In this document: positions 48,101 through 54,404 of the stretch, in pieces
Layout: each line of letters begins with the position of its first letter
How positions within the stretch are numbered: position 1 is the first letter of the stretch
Translations under genes and position numbers: made by a program
Assembly (NCBI GenBank): GCA_019115485.1
Contig: DXDM01000059.1
Location: 1 to 64,000 of the forward strand
Length of the DNA: 64,000 bases
Reading direction: 5' to 3'
Origin: Candidatus Barnesiella excrementavium
GTDB taxonomy: Bacteria; Bacteroidota; Bacteroidia; Bacteroidales; Barnesiellaceae
The notes under the pieces: generated by a model
Databases searched by the model: none
Told to the model about the DNA's origin: nothing
What the model saw: the letters and a program-made list of their open reading frames with translations, nothing else

Positions 48101-48990
48101 CCTGCGGCAAGAAGACCATCGAGTCGCTGGCCATCTCGGGGGCTTTCGACTCGTTCAAGGAGATTCACCGCGAAGATTTCTCGGCTCTCACCAGCAAGGG
48201 CGAGCCATTTCTCGATACCCTGGTACGCTACGGTGTGAAGGTGCAGAGCGACAAGATGTCGCAGGTGGCCTCACTCTTTGGTAGCGAGGCTCCCATCGTG
48301 ACCACTCCGCCCGAAATACCCCGGGGTGTGCCTCTGTCGGACATCGAACGGCTCGACAAGGAGCGCGAACTCGTGGGCATGTACCTCTCGGCCCACCCGC
48401 TCGATGCCTACAAACTCGAACTGCTCTACGGCTGCAACACCCGCATGACCGACTTGAAGAACCGTGAGGCCCTGCTCGACAAGGAGATTACCTTCGGCGG
48501 CGTGGTGGTCGACTACCGCACCGGCATCGGCAAACGTGGCGGTCAATACGGCTTCCTGAAAATCGAAGACTACTCGGGTGCCGACGACATTCCTCTCTTC
48601 GGACAAGACTTTATCGACTATGGCAAATTCGGAGCCAACAACGGTACCTTCGTGTGGGTACGGGCCCGGTGTGTCCCCTCGAAATATACCCCCGGCCGCA
48701 TCGACTTGAAGATACTCGAAATGAAGCTGCTCTCGGAGTTGAAGGGGACGATGCTCAACTCCATCACCATTGAGATGCCTGCCCGTCTGGTGAAAAACGG
48801 CTTTATCCAGACCCTCTCCGATTTCATGCCGCCGGCTCATCAGCACAAGGCCGAACTCAACTTCAAGATCTATGATTCGGAGCTGGGCAAGTCGGTGCGG
48901 TTGCGCTCGCGTCGCCGCCCCATGATTACCGAAGAGCTGATCGATTTCCTCAACGAGAATGAAGAGGTGACCTTCAAAATAAATGAATAA
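45109..48990 (+). CDS. dnaE: DNA polymerase III subunit alpha
   Basis: The replicative polymerase catalytic subunit has 1293 residues, somewhat longer than E. coli DnaE (1160). The N-terminal PHP domain begins FIHLHVHSQYSILDG and GLALTDHGNMFG. A lysine/glutamate-rich probable coiled-coil insertion follows at about 60-110 (KKAQKRIEAIESGAEEV, ELTALREEIARLEAK). Catalytic signatures are VSVGPGRGSAAGSVVAYCLKIT and the aspartates in SLPDIDVDFDDDGR, with ARVQKL, the tau-binding-type helix-hairpin-helix and an OB fold near the C-terminus. I chose the ATG at 45109; a TTG six bases upstream is possible. It is separate from neighbouring genes, with trxA 79 nt downstream under its own promoter. Confidence 0.98.
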   Translation: MQPFIHLHVHSQYSILDGQASIPALVDKAMKDGMKGLALTDHGNMFGIKEFFNLVKKKNGAVKDDMKKAQKRIEAIESGAEEVADKEAELTALREEIARLEAKIFKPIFGCEMYVARRRLTDKEATPREVRGAVVNEVGGISVRSGAVDEGGYHLVVLAKNLKGYHNLIKLVSKGWTEGFYSRPRTDKYELEKYHEGLIVCSACLGGEIPRKILTGDLAGAEEAILWFKQVFGDDYYLELQRHKATVPRANHETFVLQNEVNARLIELAHKHNIKLVCTNDVHFVEEENAEAHDRLICLSTGKDLDDPTRMLYTKQEWLKTQQEMNDIFADVPEALANTLEILDKVEFYSIDHAPLMPTFPIPESFGTEEEYRRKYTDEDIFNEFTRDENGHVVMDEESARKKIEKLGGYEKLYRIKLEADYLKELTFKGAHERYGEELSPEVLERINFELHIMKTMGFPGYFLIVQDFINAARKELDVSVGPGRGSAAGSVVAYCLKITQIDPMKYDLLFERFLNPDRISLPDIDVDFDDDGRGRVLQWVTEKYGAEKVAHIITYGTMATKLAIKDVARVQKLPLPESDRLTRLIPDRLPEKNGKPQKINLKNCIENVKELQDACNSSDQLLADTMKYAQMLEGNVRNTGVHACGVIIGRDDITDWVPVSTADDKETGEKMLVTQYEGSVIEDTGLIKMDFLGLKTLSIIKEAVENIKQTRHIDLDIDSIPIDDPKTYELYSAGRTTGTFQFESAGMQKYLRELHPSTFEDLIAMNALYRPGPMEYIPQFIARKQGKEPIVYDIPIMEKYLKDTYGITVYQEQVMLLSRLLANFTRGQSDGLRKAMGKKLKDKLDALKPLFISGGEKNGHKKEVLEKIWADWEKFASYAFNKSHATCYSWVAFQTAYLKANYPSEYMAAVLSRNLNNITEITKFMDECKSMKIQVLGPDVNESQYKFSVNKKGNIRFGLGAIKGVGDSAVQAIVREREANGPYKGIFDFVERVNLSACGKKTIESLAISGAFDSFKEIHREDFSALTSKGEPFLDTLVRYGVKVQSDKMSQVASLFGSEAPIVTTPPEIPRGVPLSDIERLDKERELVGMYLSAHPLDAYKLELLYGCNTRMTDLKNREALLDKEITFGGVVVDYRTGIGKRGGQYGFLKIEDYSGADDIPLFGQDFIDYGKFGANNGTFVWVRARCVPSKYTPGRIDLKILEMKLLSELKGTMLNSITIEMPARLVKNGFIQTLSDFMPPAHQHKAELNFKIYDSELGKSVRLRSRRRPMITEELIDFLNENEEVTFKINE

Positions 48991-48993
48991 TCG

Positions 48994-49025
48994 TTTGCGA
49001 CTCAACCATAGATTACCTAATTTTG
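48994..49025 (+). promoter_or_regulatory. trxA promoter
   Basis: TTTG at 48994-48997 and TAATTTTG at 49018-49025 are 20 nt apart. The predicted leader is about 40 nt. Confidence 0.75.
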
Positions 49026-49069
49026 TTCCGCAATAAAAAGAACGATAAAACACAAAAAAGAATAAAGTT

Positions 49070-49384
49070 ATGGCATTGCAAATCAATGATGAAAATGCAA
49101 AAGAGCTGATTGCCTCGGGCAAGCCCGTCGTGATTGACTTTTGGGCAGAATGGTGTGGCCCCTGCCGGTCCATCGCCCCTTCGGTTGACGAACTCGCCGA
49201 AGAGTATGAAGGCAAAGTGATAATCGGTAAATACAACGTCGACGAAGGCGACGATATCAGTGTCGAGTACAGTATCCGCAGTATCCCCACGTTGCTCTTC
49301 TTCAAGGACGGCAAGTTGGTGGACAAGCACGTGGGCTCGGCCTCGAAAGCCGACCTCGAAGCCAAAGTGAAGGCTCTGCTCTAA
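49070..49384 (+). CDS. trxA: Thioredoxin
   Basis: The 104-residue cytosolic disulfide reductant carries the active site WAEWCGPC (Cys29, Cys32), the cis-proline loop SIPTLLFFKDGK and the normal length for Trx1. It is reduced by thioredoxin reductase and supplies electrons to ribonucleotide reductase, methionine sulfoxide reductase and peroxiredoxins. There is no signal peptide. It has its own promoter (48994) and terminator (49403), so it forms a single-gene unit after dnaE. Confidence 0.98.
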   Translation: MALQINDENAKELIASGKPVVIDFWAEWCGPCRSIAPSVDELAEEYEGKVIIGKYNVDEGDDISVEYSIRSIPTLLFFKDGKLVDKHVGSASKADLEAKVKALL

Positions 49385-49402
49385 ACGTTGCGAAAAAGAT
49401 TG

Positions 49403-49441
49403 AAAAAAGGCTGGCCCGATTGTTTTCGGGTCAGCCTTTTT
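49403..49441 (+). terminator. trxA terminator
   Basis: An 11-bp stem with one G-U pair (49409-49419 with 49426-49436) is flanked by an A-run and a T-run. Confidence 0.88.
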
Positions 49442-49494
49442 GTATTGTGGTGTAGTTACGTCTCCCCCTCCCCCCCCCTCCCGATGCCGTCTTG

Positions 49495-49563
49495 GTGTCA
49501 CCCCGATGCGGGGGAGCATGGCAGGGGGAAGCAACGTCATTCCCGAGGGTGGTATATTGGGAA
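49495..49563. repeat. REP-like palindromic elements (two adjacent hairpins)
   Basis: TGTCACCCCGATGCGGGG (stem CCCCG-ATG-CGGGG at 49501-49513) and GTCATTCCCGAGGGTGGT (stem TTCCCGA 49540-49546 with TTGGGAA 49557-49563) resemble the GTCA-headed REP elements of other bacteria. Related words occur at 50705-50730 and, inverted, at 51008-51025. Confidence 0.4.
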
Positions 49564-49570
49564 CACCTGG

Positions 49571-49858
49571 CTACAACTTCAAGTAGCTTTTGAGCGCCTC
49601 GACATAGCGCTCGAAAGCCTCGCGCCCCTTCTCGGTAATCTGGCAGGAGGTACGGGTCTTCCGCCCTACAAACTCCTTGGTCACCCGAATGTATTCGGCG
49701 GCAGCCAGCTTGTCAATCTGCACGCTCAGATTCCCGGCCGTAGCTCCCGTCTGCTCTTTCAGGTAGACAAAGTCGGCTTCATCGACCGAGAGGAGAATCG
49801 ATACGATGGCCAGTCGCAGTTGCGAGTGCAACAAAGGGTCCAGTTCCTGTAACATCAT
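49571..49858 (-). CDS. Small winged-helix transcriptional regulator
   Basis: The 95-residue protein is almost entirely one winged helix-turn-helix. It starts MMLQELDPLLHSQLRLAIVSILLSVDEADFVYLKEQTGATAGNLSVQIDKLAAAEYIRV, with a TAGNLSVQIDKL recognition helix. The wing is TKEFVGRKTRTSCQITEKGREAF. This matches the HTH_34/transcriptional-regulator family that is often paired with a membrane protein. Its ATG at 49858 overlaps the stop of the upstream membrane-protein gene (ATGA), so both are made together. Two palindromes at the operon promoter (50495, 50564) are the likely binding sites, by inference. Confidence 0.88.
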   Translation of the reverse strand: MMLQELDPLLHSQLRLAIVSILLSVDEADFVYLKEQTGATAGNLSVQIDKLAAAEYIRVTKEFVGRKTRTSCQITEKGREAFERYVEALKSYLKL

Positions 49859-50466
49859 TTTCGGCATTTGGCGTTGAGATTATGTCCCGGAATCACCATC
49901 ATGATGAGAAACGAGAGTCCAAAGTAGAGGTGCCACGTAGCCGGTGTGTGGAGCAACGAGGGTAAAGCCACAAGCATATAGATGGCAAAGACGAGTCCGA
50001 AAAGCGGCAGATAGGCCAGGATTGAATCCTTAATCACCAGGCCCGTAATCGAGCTACCTATGCCACAGTAGATCAGAGCCAGTGGCATCATCAATGCGAA
50101 ATTGACACTCCCCAGCGCGTAGCCCAGAATCATCATCACCAGCACGGTAATCACAAACAGGGTCCCTATCACCTTCCAGGTCTCGTTGATCATGCGGTCG
50201 GTATAGGTGACAACCGCCGGGCGATGCTTGCGGTCGTATAGCCATGAGTAGATAAAGGGAAGGAACATGCCGAACCAGAGGGCCGCCCAGGTAAGGTGGC
50301 CGGTCGTGCGGACAAGCACAAAGACAATAATCGAAAGTATCACGGCCGAGTAACCGTAGAGCAGAAACCTGTTACCGCTGCCTACGACCATATTCCTGCG
50401 GCTTTGCCTGATCATCTGTGTGATGAGTTCCAGGCTCTCTTTTTCATTCAGTTTTTTCTCTTCCAT
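49855..50466 (-). CDS. Multi-pass membrane protein paired with the winged-helix regulator
   Basis: The 203-residue protein has a short charged cytosolic N-terminus (MEEKKLNEKESLELITQMIRQSRRNMVVG). About six hydrophobic segments follow (FLLYGYSAVILSIIVFVLV, AALWFGMFLPFIYSWL, VIGTLFVITVLVMMILGYAL, FALMMPLALIYCGIGSSITGLV, SILAYLPLFGLVFAIYMLVALP, HLYFGLSFLIMMVIPG). No catalytic motif is seen. Its stop overlaps the start of the regulator. The operon promoter contains an operator-like palindrome, so its level is probably autoregulated. Function is unknown; an anti-regulator or transporter role would be speculative. Confidence 0.8.
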   Translation of the reverse strand: MEEKKLNEKESLELITQMIRQSRRNMVVGSGNRFLLYGYSAVILSIIVFVLVRTTGHLTWAALWFGMFLPFIYSWLYDRKHRPAVVTYTDRMINETWKVIGTLFVITVLVMMILGYALGSVNFALMMPLALIYCGIGSSITGLVIKDSILAYLPLFGLVFAIYMLVALPSLLHTPATWHLYFGLSFLIMMVIPGHNLNAKCRK

Positions 50467-50494
50467 AAGTCGATTCTTTTAAGGCTTACAAATT

Positions 50495-50511
50495 GGTTTA
50501 TTTTATAAACT
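50495..50511. promoter_or_regulatory. Operator-like palindrome, copy 2 (in the leader)
   Basis: GGTTTAT-TTT-ATAAACT repeats the 50564-50580 palindrome with one mismatch at the last base. It lies between the predicted transcription start and the start codon at 50466. Confidence 0.55.
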
Positions 50512-50523
50512 ATATAGCTATAT
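50512..50523. promoter_or_regulatory. Central palindrome between the two operator copies
   Basis: ATATAGCTATAT is a perfect 12-bp palindrome. The flanking AAAC (50507-50510) and GTTT (50525-50528) are also complementary, giving a 22-bp symmetric site. Confidence 0.4.
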
Positions 50524-50551
50524 GGTTTCTTTCCAAAAATTATCAATGATA

Positions 50552-50583
50552 CAAATATAAATCGGTTTATGATATAAACCAAA
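50552..50583 (-). promoter_or_regulatory. Promoter of the membrane-protein/winged-helix operon
   Basis: On the minus strand, TTTG (50583-50580) and TATATTTG (50559-50552) are 20 nt apart, a full consensus match. A leader of about 80 nt is predicted. Confidence 0.75.
50564..50580. promoter_or_regulatory. Operator-like palindrome, copy 1 (inside the promoter)
   Basis: GGTTTAT-GAT-ATAAACC is a perfect 7-3-7 inverted repeat. It fills the spacer between the -33 and -7 boxes of the membrane-protein/regulator operon, a classic repressor position. Confidence 0.65.
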
Positions 50584-50639
50584 TATTTTGGGAGATATTT
50601 TTAGAGATAAGAGAAAAATTTTTCAGGGGAGGGGGCATT

Positions 50640-51192
50640 CATAGTTAAAAGAAGGCTCAACCTCCATGCGTACGGTGCTGTTCCGTGTGTGGTGTGGCTT
50701 TTGTGTTGTCACCCCTCACTCGATGCGGGACTCAGGAAGAGGAAAGCGAAAGGTGTGATGGAAGACGCCCTGTTCAAGGTGTATCTTGTGGGTGTCCTCA
50801 CGTTTCGATATGGGAGAAGTAGGAACGTGCGGTTCGTGTGGCCTAAGATATACTCTCTTACCCGGGTATTGCTGGATACCGCGTTGTGATGCGGTATGAC
50901 AAGCCTATCCCATCGTAGTGATAACCACTACTTTATTGGACCGGGAGGAGTCCTGTCGACCGAGGAATGAGGGCGAGGGCTGTCTGAGCGTAGCGAGCTC
51001 CACAGCTCCCGAGGGTGGTGACAACCTCCGAGCGACGAAGCTCGATAACAGCGGCGGCGCTTCTTGGTTCGTTCTTATCGCCGTGGAGAAGAATGAATAT
51101 TAATATATCGTGTCACTGTACCTCGATGCGGAAGGCAACGATACGTTGCGGTGTGACATACCCGCTGCGGCGCCATGACTTACCTCTACTTG
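50640..51192. other. GC-rich, hairpin-rich non-coding block
   Basis: No frame here looks like a real gene, but the composition is GC-rich rather than AT-rich as in other gaps. Perfect or near-perfect hairpins occur at 50865-50880, 50876-50897 (ATACCGC/GCGGTAT, mutually exclusive with the former), 50915-50931 (GTAGTG/CACTAC) and 51111-51158 (TGTCAC/GTGACA outer arms, GCAACG/CGTTGC inner arms). It may be a structured RNA, a mosaic of REP-like elements, or decayed mobile DNA. Confidence 0.45.
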
Positions 51193-51253
51193 ATAAGCCA
51201 TAATCACAACAGGCGGGAGACTCTTTGGAGAATCTCCCGCCTGTCTGGCTTAT
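51193..51253 (-). terminator. Hairpin downstream of gdhA, probable terminator
   Basis: A 12-bp perfect stem (51209-51220 with 51233-51244) is nested in outer arms ATAAGCCA/TGGCTTAT (51193-51200, 51246-51253). It lies 24 nt after the gdhA stop. The U-tract is weak. Confidence 0.6.
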
Positions 51254-51276
51254 TCAACAATAACTAACTCGGTTTA

Positions 51277-52611
51277 TTACAAGATGCCTTGTGCCATCAT
51301 GGCCTTGGCCACTTTCATGAAGCCGGCGATGTTGGCCCCTTTCACGTAGTTGGTGTAGGTATCGCTCTCTTTGCCGTAGCGGGTACACTGTTCGTGAATG
51401 TCGTGCATGATTTGTTTCAGTTTCTGGTCCACCTCCTCGGCTGTCCAGCTGATTTTCATGGAGTTTTGTGTCATCTCCAATCCGCTTACCGACACGCCTC
51501 CGGCATTGGCTGCCTTGCCCGGAGCATAGAGTATTTTGGCAGCGAGGAACTGCTCGATAGCTTCGGGGGTCGAGGGCATGTTGGCTCCCTCCGACACGGC
51601 GAAACAGCCGTTGGCCAGCAGGGTGCGGGCATCGTCGCCATCGAGTTCGTTCTGGGTGGCACTGGGCATGGCGATATCGCATTTCTCGCCCCAGGGACGT
51701 CCGCCCTCGACATATTTGCAACCATACTCCTCGGCATATTCGCGTATGCGGCCGCGGTAGAGGTTTTTGAGTTCAAAGATATAGGCCAGTTTCTTCTCGT
51801 CGATACCGTCGGGATCGTAGATGTAGCCGTCGCTGTCGGACATGGTCACTACCTTGGCTCCCAGCGAGATGAGCTTTTGAACGGTATATTGGGCCACGTT
51901 GCCCGAACCCGAGACGGTGACCACTTTGCCTTTGAGGTCGATGCCGCGGGTTTTGAGCATCTCGAGCAGGAAATAGACGTTGCCGTAGCCGGTGGCCTCG
52001 GGACGAATGAGCGAACCGCCGAATTCGAGCCCTTTGCCGGTGAAGGTTCCCGTGTTCTCGCGGGCCAGCTTCTTGTACATGCCGTACATGTAGCTTACCT
52101 CGCGACCGCCCACGCCGATATCGCCGGCCGGCACGTCGGTGTCGGGGCCGATGTAGCGCCACAGTTCGGTTACGAAGGCCTGGCAGAAGCGCATGATTTC
52201 CATGTCGGACTTGCCTTTGGGGCTGAAATCGGAACCTCCTTTACCGCCACCCATCGGCAGCGTGGTAAGGGCGTTTTTGAAGGTCTGTTCGAAAGCAAGG
52301 AATTTCAAGATAGAAGGATTGACCGACGAGTGGAAACGGATACCCCCCTTGTAGGGGCCGATCGCGTTGTTGTGCTGCACACGGTAGCCCATGTTGGTCT
52401 GCACGCGGCCCTGGTCGTCGACCCAGGTAACCCGGAACGAGAAGATGCGGTCGGGGATACACAAGCGTTCAATCAGGTTGTAACGGTCAAACTCGGGGTG
52501 CTGGTTATACACCTCCTCGATGGTCGATAATACCTCTTCCACCGCCTGGTGGTACTCCGGCTCGTTGGGGAACCGGCGTTTCAATTCGTTCAATACTTCT
52601 GTCGTTTTCAT
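51277..52611 (-). CDS. gdhA: Glutamate dehydrogenase (NADP-type, hexameric)
   Basis: This enzyme fixes ammonia on 2-oxoglutarate to make glutamate, the main nitrogen-assimilation route in many Bacteroidales. The 444 residues show YKGGIRFHSSVNPSILKFLAFEQTFKNALTTLPMGGGKGGSDF with catalytic lysines. Also visible are the PAGDIGVGGREVSYMYG loop, TGYGNVYFLLEML, and a Rossmann VVTVSGSGNVAQYTVQKLISLGAKVVTMSDSDG. S-x-D after the second strand fits NADP preference, by inference. The C-terminal WTAEEVDQKLKQIMHDIHEQC is typical. I chose the ATG at 52611; the frame upstream is leader sequence. An inverted repeat lies upstream of its promoter. Confidence 0.97.
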   Translation of the reverse strand: MKTTEVLNELKRRFPNEPEYHQAVEEVLSTIEEVYNQHPEFDRYNLIERLCIPDRIFSFRVTWVDDQGRVQTNMGYRVQHNNAIGPYKGGIRFHSSVNPSILKFLAFEQTFKNALTTLPMGGGKGGSDFSPKGKSDMEIMRFCQAFVTELWRYIGPDTDVPAGDIGVGGREVSYMYGMYKKLARENTGTFTGKGLEFGGSLIRPEATGYGNVYFLLEMLKTRGIDLKGKVVTVSGSGNVAQYTVQKLISLGAKVVTMSDSDGYIYDPDGIDEKKLAYIFELKNLYRGRIREYAEEYGCKYVEGGRPWGEKCDIAMPSATQNELDGDDARTLLANGCFAVSEGANMPSTPEAIEQFLAAKILYAPGKAANAGGVSVSGLEMTQNSMKISWTAEEVDQKLKQIMHDIHEQCTRYGKESDTYTNYVKGANIAGFMKVAKAMMAQGIL

Positions 52612-52761
52612 TGATAAGTATGTTATTTGGTTAGATAGATGTAACTGCTTGTGTAACACACTGTAAGTGTGTAGGTTTGTTTCGCAGCATAGTGGCATTT
52701 GCTCATTCAATCCTGTAACAATTTGCACAGGATAGAGGGCCCTTTGCTTTGCATGTGCCGG

Positions 52762-52769
52762 CAAAGATA
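52762..52769 (-). promoter_or_regulatory. -7 box of gdhA
   Basis: The minus strand reads TATCTTTG, giving a long leader of about 145 nt before the gdhA ATG. The -33 position (TTTC near 52787-52790) falls inside the inverted repeat at 52780. Confidence 0.5.
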
Positions 52770-52779
52770 GTAAAAATAA

Positions 52780-52819
52780 ATAAAGTGAAAGCATTTTTAT
52801 CGAAAAACTTTCACTTTAT
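52780..52819. promoter_or_regulatory. Perfect 12-bp inverted repeat upstream of gdhA
   Basis: ATAAAGTGAAAG (52780-52791) and its exact complement (52808-52819) are separated by 16 nt. The site overlaps the predicted -33 region of gdhA, so it is a plausible regulator-binding site. Confidence 0.55.
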
Positions 52820-52892
52820 AATAAAAATTGGCGGAATAATATCTATTTGAGTGGTTTATAAGCCGAAATGTGTAAGATATTTAATATTTATG

Positions 52893-54338
52893 CTATTTCA
52901 CCACGGGTTGAAGTCCCATCGTGGCAGCTGTTTCGAGCATGAACTGTCGGGCGGGTTCGTGTTCGTTGGGAATTTTCCCGTCGAGAATCGCCTCTTTGAT
53001 GGCCGACAAGATTTCGCCTACCGGTCGCGAGGGGGGTAGCCCGAAGGTCTCCATAATCTCTTCGCCGCGTATGGGCAGTTTCATGTTGCGAATGCTGTCT
53101 TTCTCTTCGATTTCGCGCAGTTTGGTACGTACGAGTTCAAAGTTGTCGAGAAACCGTTTCACCTTTTCGCGGTTCTTCGAGGTGATGTCCGACTCGCAGA
53201 GCATCATCAGGTCGTCGATGTCGTCACCCGCATCGAAGAGCAACCGGCGCACGGCCGAGTCGGTAACCACATCTTCGGCCAGCACGATGGGACGCATGTG
53301 CAGCCCCACCAGTTTCTGCACATATTTCATTTTGTCGTTGAGCGGCAGCTTCATGCGGCGGAAGATACCGGGAATCATCTTTTCGCCCACGTAGTTGTGG
53401 TTGTGGAAGGTCCACCCCAACCGGGCATCGTAGCGTTTGGTGCGGGGCTTGCCGATGTCGTGCAGCAGGGCAGCCCACCGCAGCCATTCGTTCTGACTGC
53501 GCAACGCCACATTGTCGAGCACGGCGAGTGTGTGGTAAAAGTTGTCCTTGTGTCCGCGTCCCTCGACGGTCTCCACCCCTTTGAGTGCCGCAACCTCGGG
53601 GAAGATGAGGGGCAGCAGTTTGCATTCGTCGAGCAAGATGAATCCCTTCGACGGAATGTCGGAGCGCATGATTTTGCCCAGCTCGTCGATGATGCGCTCC
53701 TTTGAGATTATCTCGATGCGTGAGCGGTTGCGTTCGATGGCGGCAAACGTATCGGGCTCGATTTGGAAGTTGAGTTGCGTGGCAAACCGTATGGCCCGCA
53801 TCATGCGCAGGGGGTCGTCGCTGAATGTGATGTCGGGGTCGAGCGGGGTGCGAATGATGCCCCGTTCCAGGTCGGCCATACCGCCAAAGGGGTCGACCAG
53901 TTCGCCCCACCGGTCATGGTTCAGACACAGAGCCAGGGCGTTGATGGTGAAGTCGCGCCGGTTCTGGTCGTCCTGCAAGGTGCCGTCTTCGACTACCGGC
54001 TTGCGCGAGTCGTGGCTGTACGACTCTTTGCGGGCACCTACGAACTCGATTTCCAGGTGTTCGCCCCGACGGTTGTATTTCACCTGGGCCGTACCGAAGT
54101 TGCGGAAGGTCGACAGGTGGGCCCGTTTGCCCAGCCGGGCGGCCAGCGCCTCGGCCAGTTCGATGCCGCTGCCCAGGGTGACGATGTCGATATCCTTGGA
54201 GGGGCGGTGCAGAAAAATGTCGCGCACATAGCCTCCGATGACAAAGCAGGGCCGGTTCATCGCGTCGGCAACCTCGCCGATGAGCCGGAATATGGGTTGG
54301 TCCAGATGGTCAAGTATAAGCTGATTGTCGGCTTGCAT
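52893..54338 (-). CDS. tRNA nucleotidyltransferase/poly(A) polymerase family protein with HD domain (CCA-adding type)
   Basis: The 481-residue class II nucleotidyltransferase has the head-domain motif FVIGGYVRDIFLHRPSKDIDIVTLG (catalytic Asp pair in DIDIV). It also has RRDFTINALAL, FSDDPLRMMRAIRFATQLNF and the ERIIDELGKIM helix. A metal-dependent HD domain follows at about 265-365 (NEWLRWAALLHDIGKPRT with HHNY-like residues after). The family adds or repairs CCA at tRNA 3' ends. Because tRNA-Arg in this window lacks an encoded CCA, such activity is needed. Separation from bacterial poly(A) polymerase is not certain by motif. lptD starts beyond its own promoter, upstream. Confidence 0.92.
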   Translation of the reverse strand: MQADNQLILDHLDQPIFRLIGEVADAMNRPCFVIGGYVRDIFLHRPSKDIDIVTLGSGIELAEALAARLGKRAHLSTFRNFGTAQVKYNRRGEHLEIEFVGARKESYSHDSRKPVVEDGTLQDDQNRRDFTINALALCLNHDRWGELVDPFGGMADLERGIIRTPLDPDITFSDDPLRMMRAIRFATQLNFQIEPDTFAAIERNRSRIEIISKERIIDELGKIMRSDIPSKGFILLDECKLLPLIFPEVAALKGVETVEGRGHKDNFYHTLAVLDNVALRSQNEWLRWAALLHDIGKPRTKRYDARLGWTFHNHNYVGEKMIPGIFRRMKLPLNDKMKYVQKLVGLHMRPIVLAEDVVTDSAVRRLLFDAGDDIDDLMMLCESDITSKNREKVKRFLDNFELVRTKLREIEEKDSIRNMKLPIRGEEIMETFGLPPSRPVGEILSAIKEAILDGKIPNEHEPARQFMLETAATMGLQPVVK

Positions 54339-54404
54339 AGCAATGGGATTGAATGAGGTGTAAAAGTACGACTTTTTTGCCGTTGCGGCAAGAGCCGTCG
54401 GCGA

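Noticed and set aside
46156-48168. A 670-codon open frame antisense to dnaE
   Set aside because: The protein has no domain or repeat, and dnaE clearly occupies the other strand.
49388-49852. A plus-strand 154-codon frame after trxA
   Set aside because: It runs through the trxA terminator and REP-like hairpins and overlaps the winged-helix regulator on the other strand.
50689-50889. A 66-codon frame in the non-coding block
   Set aside because: It has no family resemblance and lies in the hairpin-rich region with REP-like words.
50640-51253. Group II intron or intron fragment
   Set aside because: I looked for the domain V signature and a reverse-transcriptase frame because of ACGTGCGGTT-like words, but neither is present.
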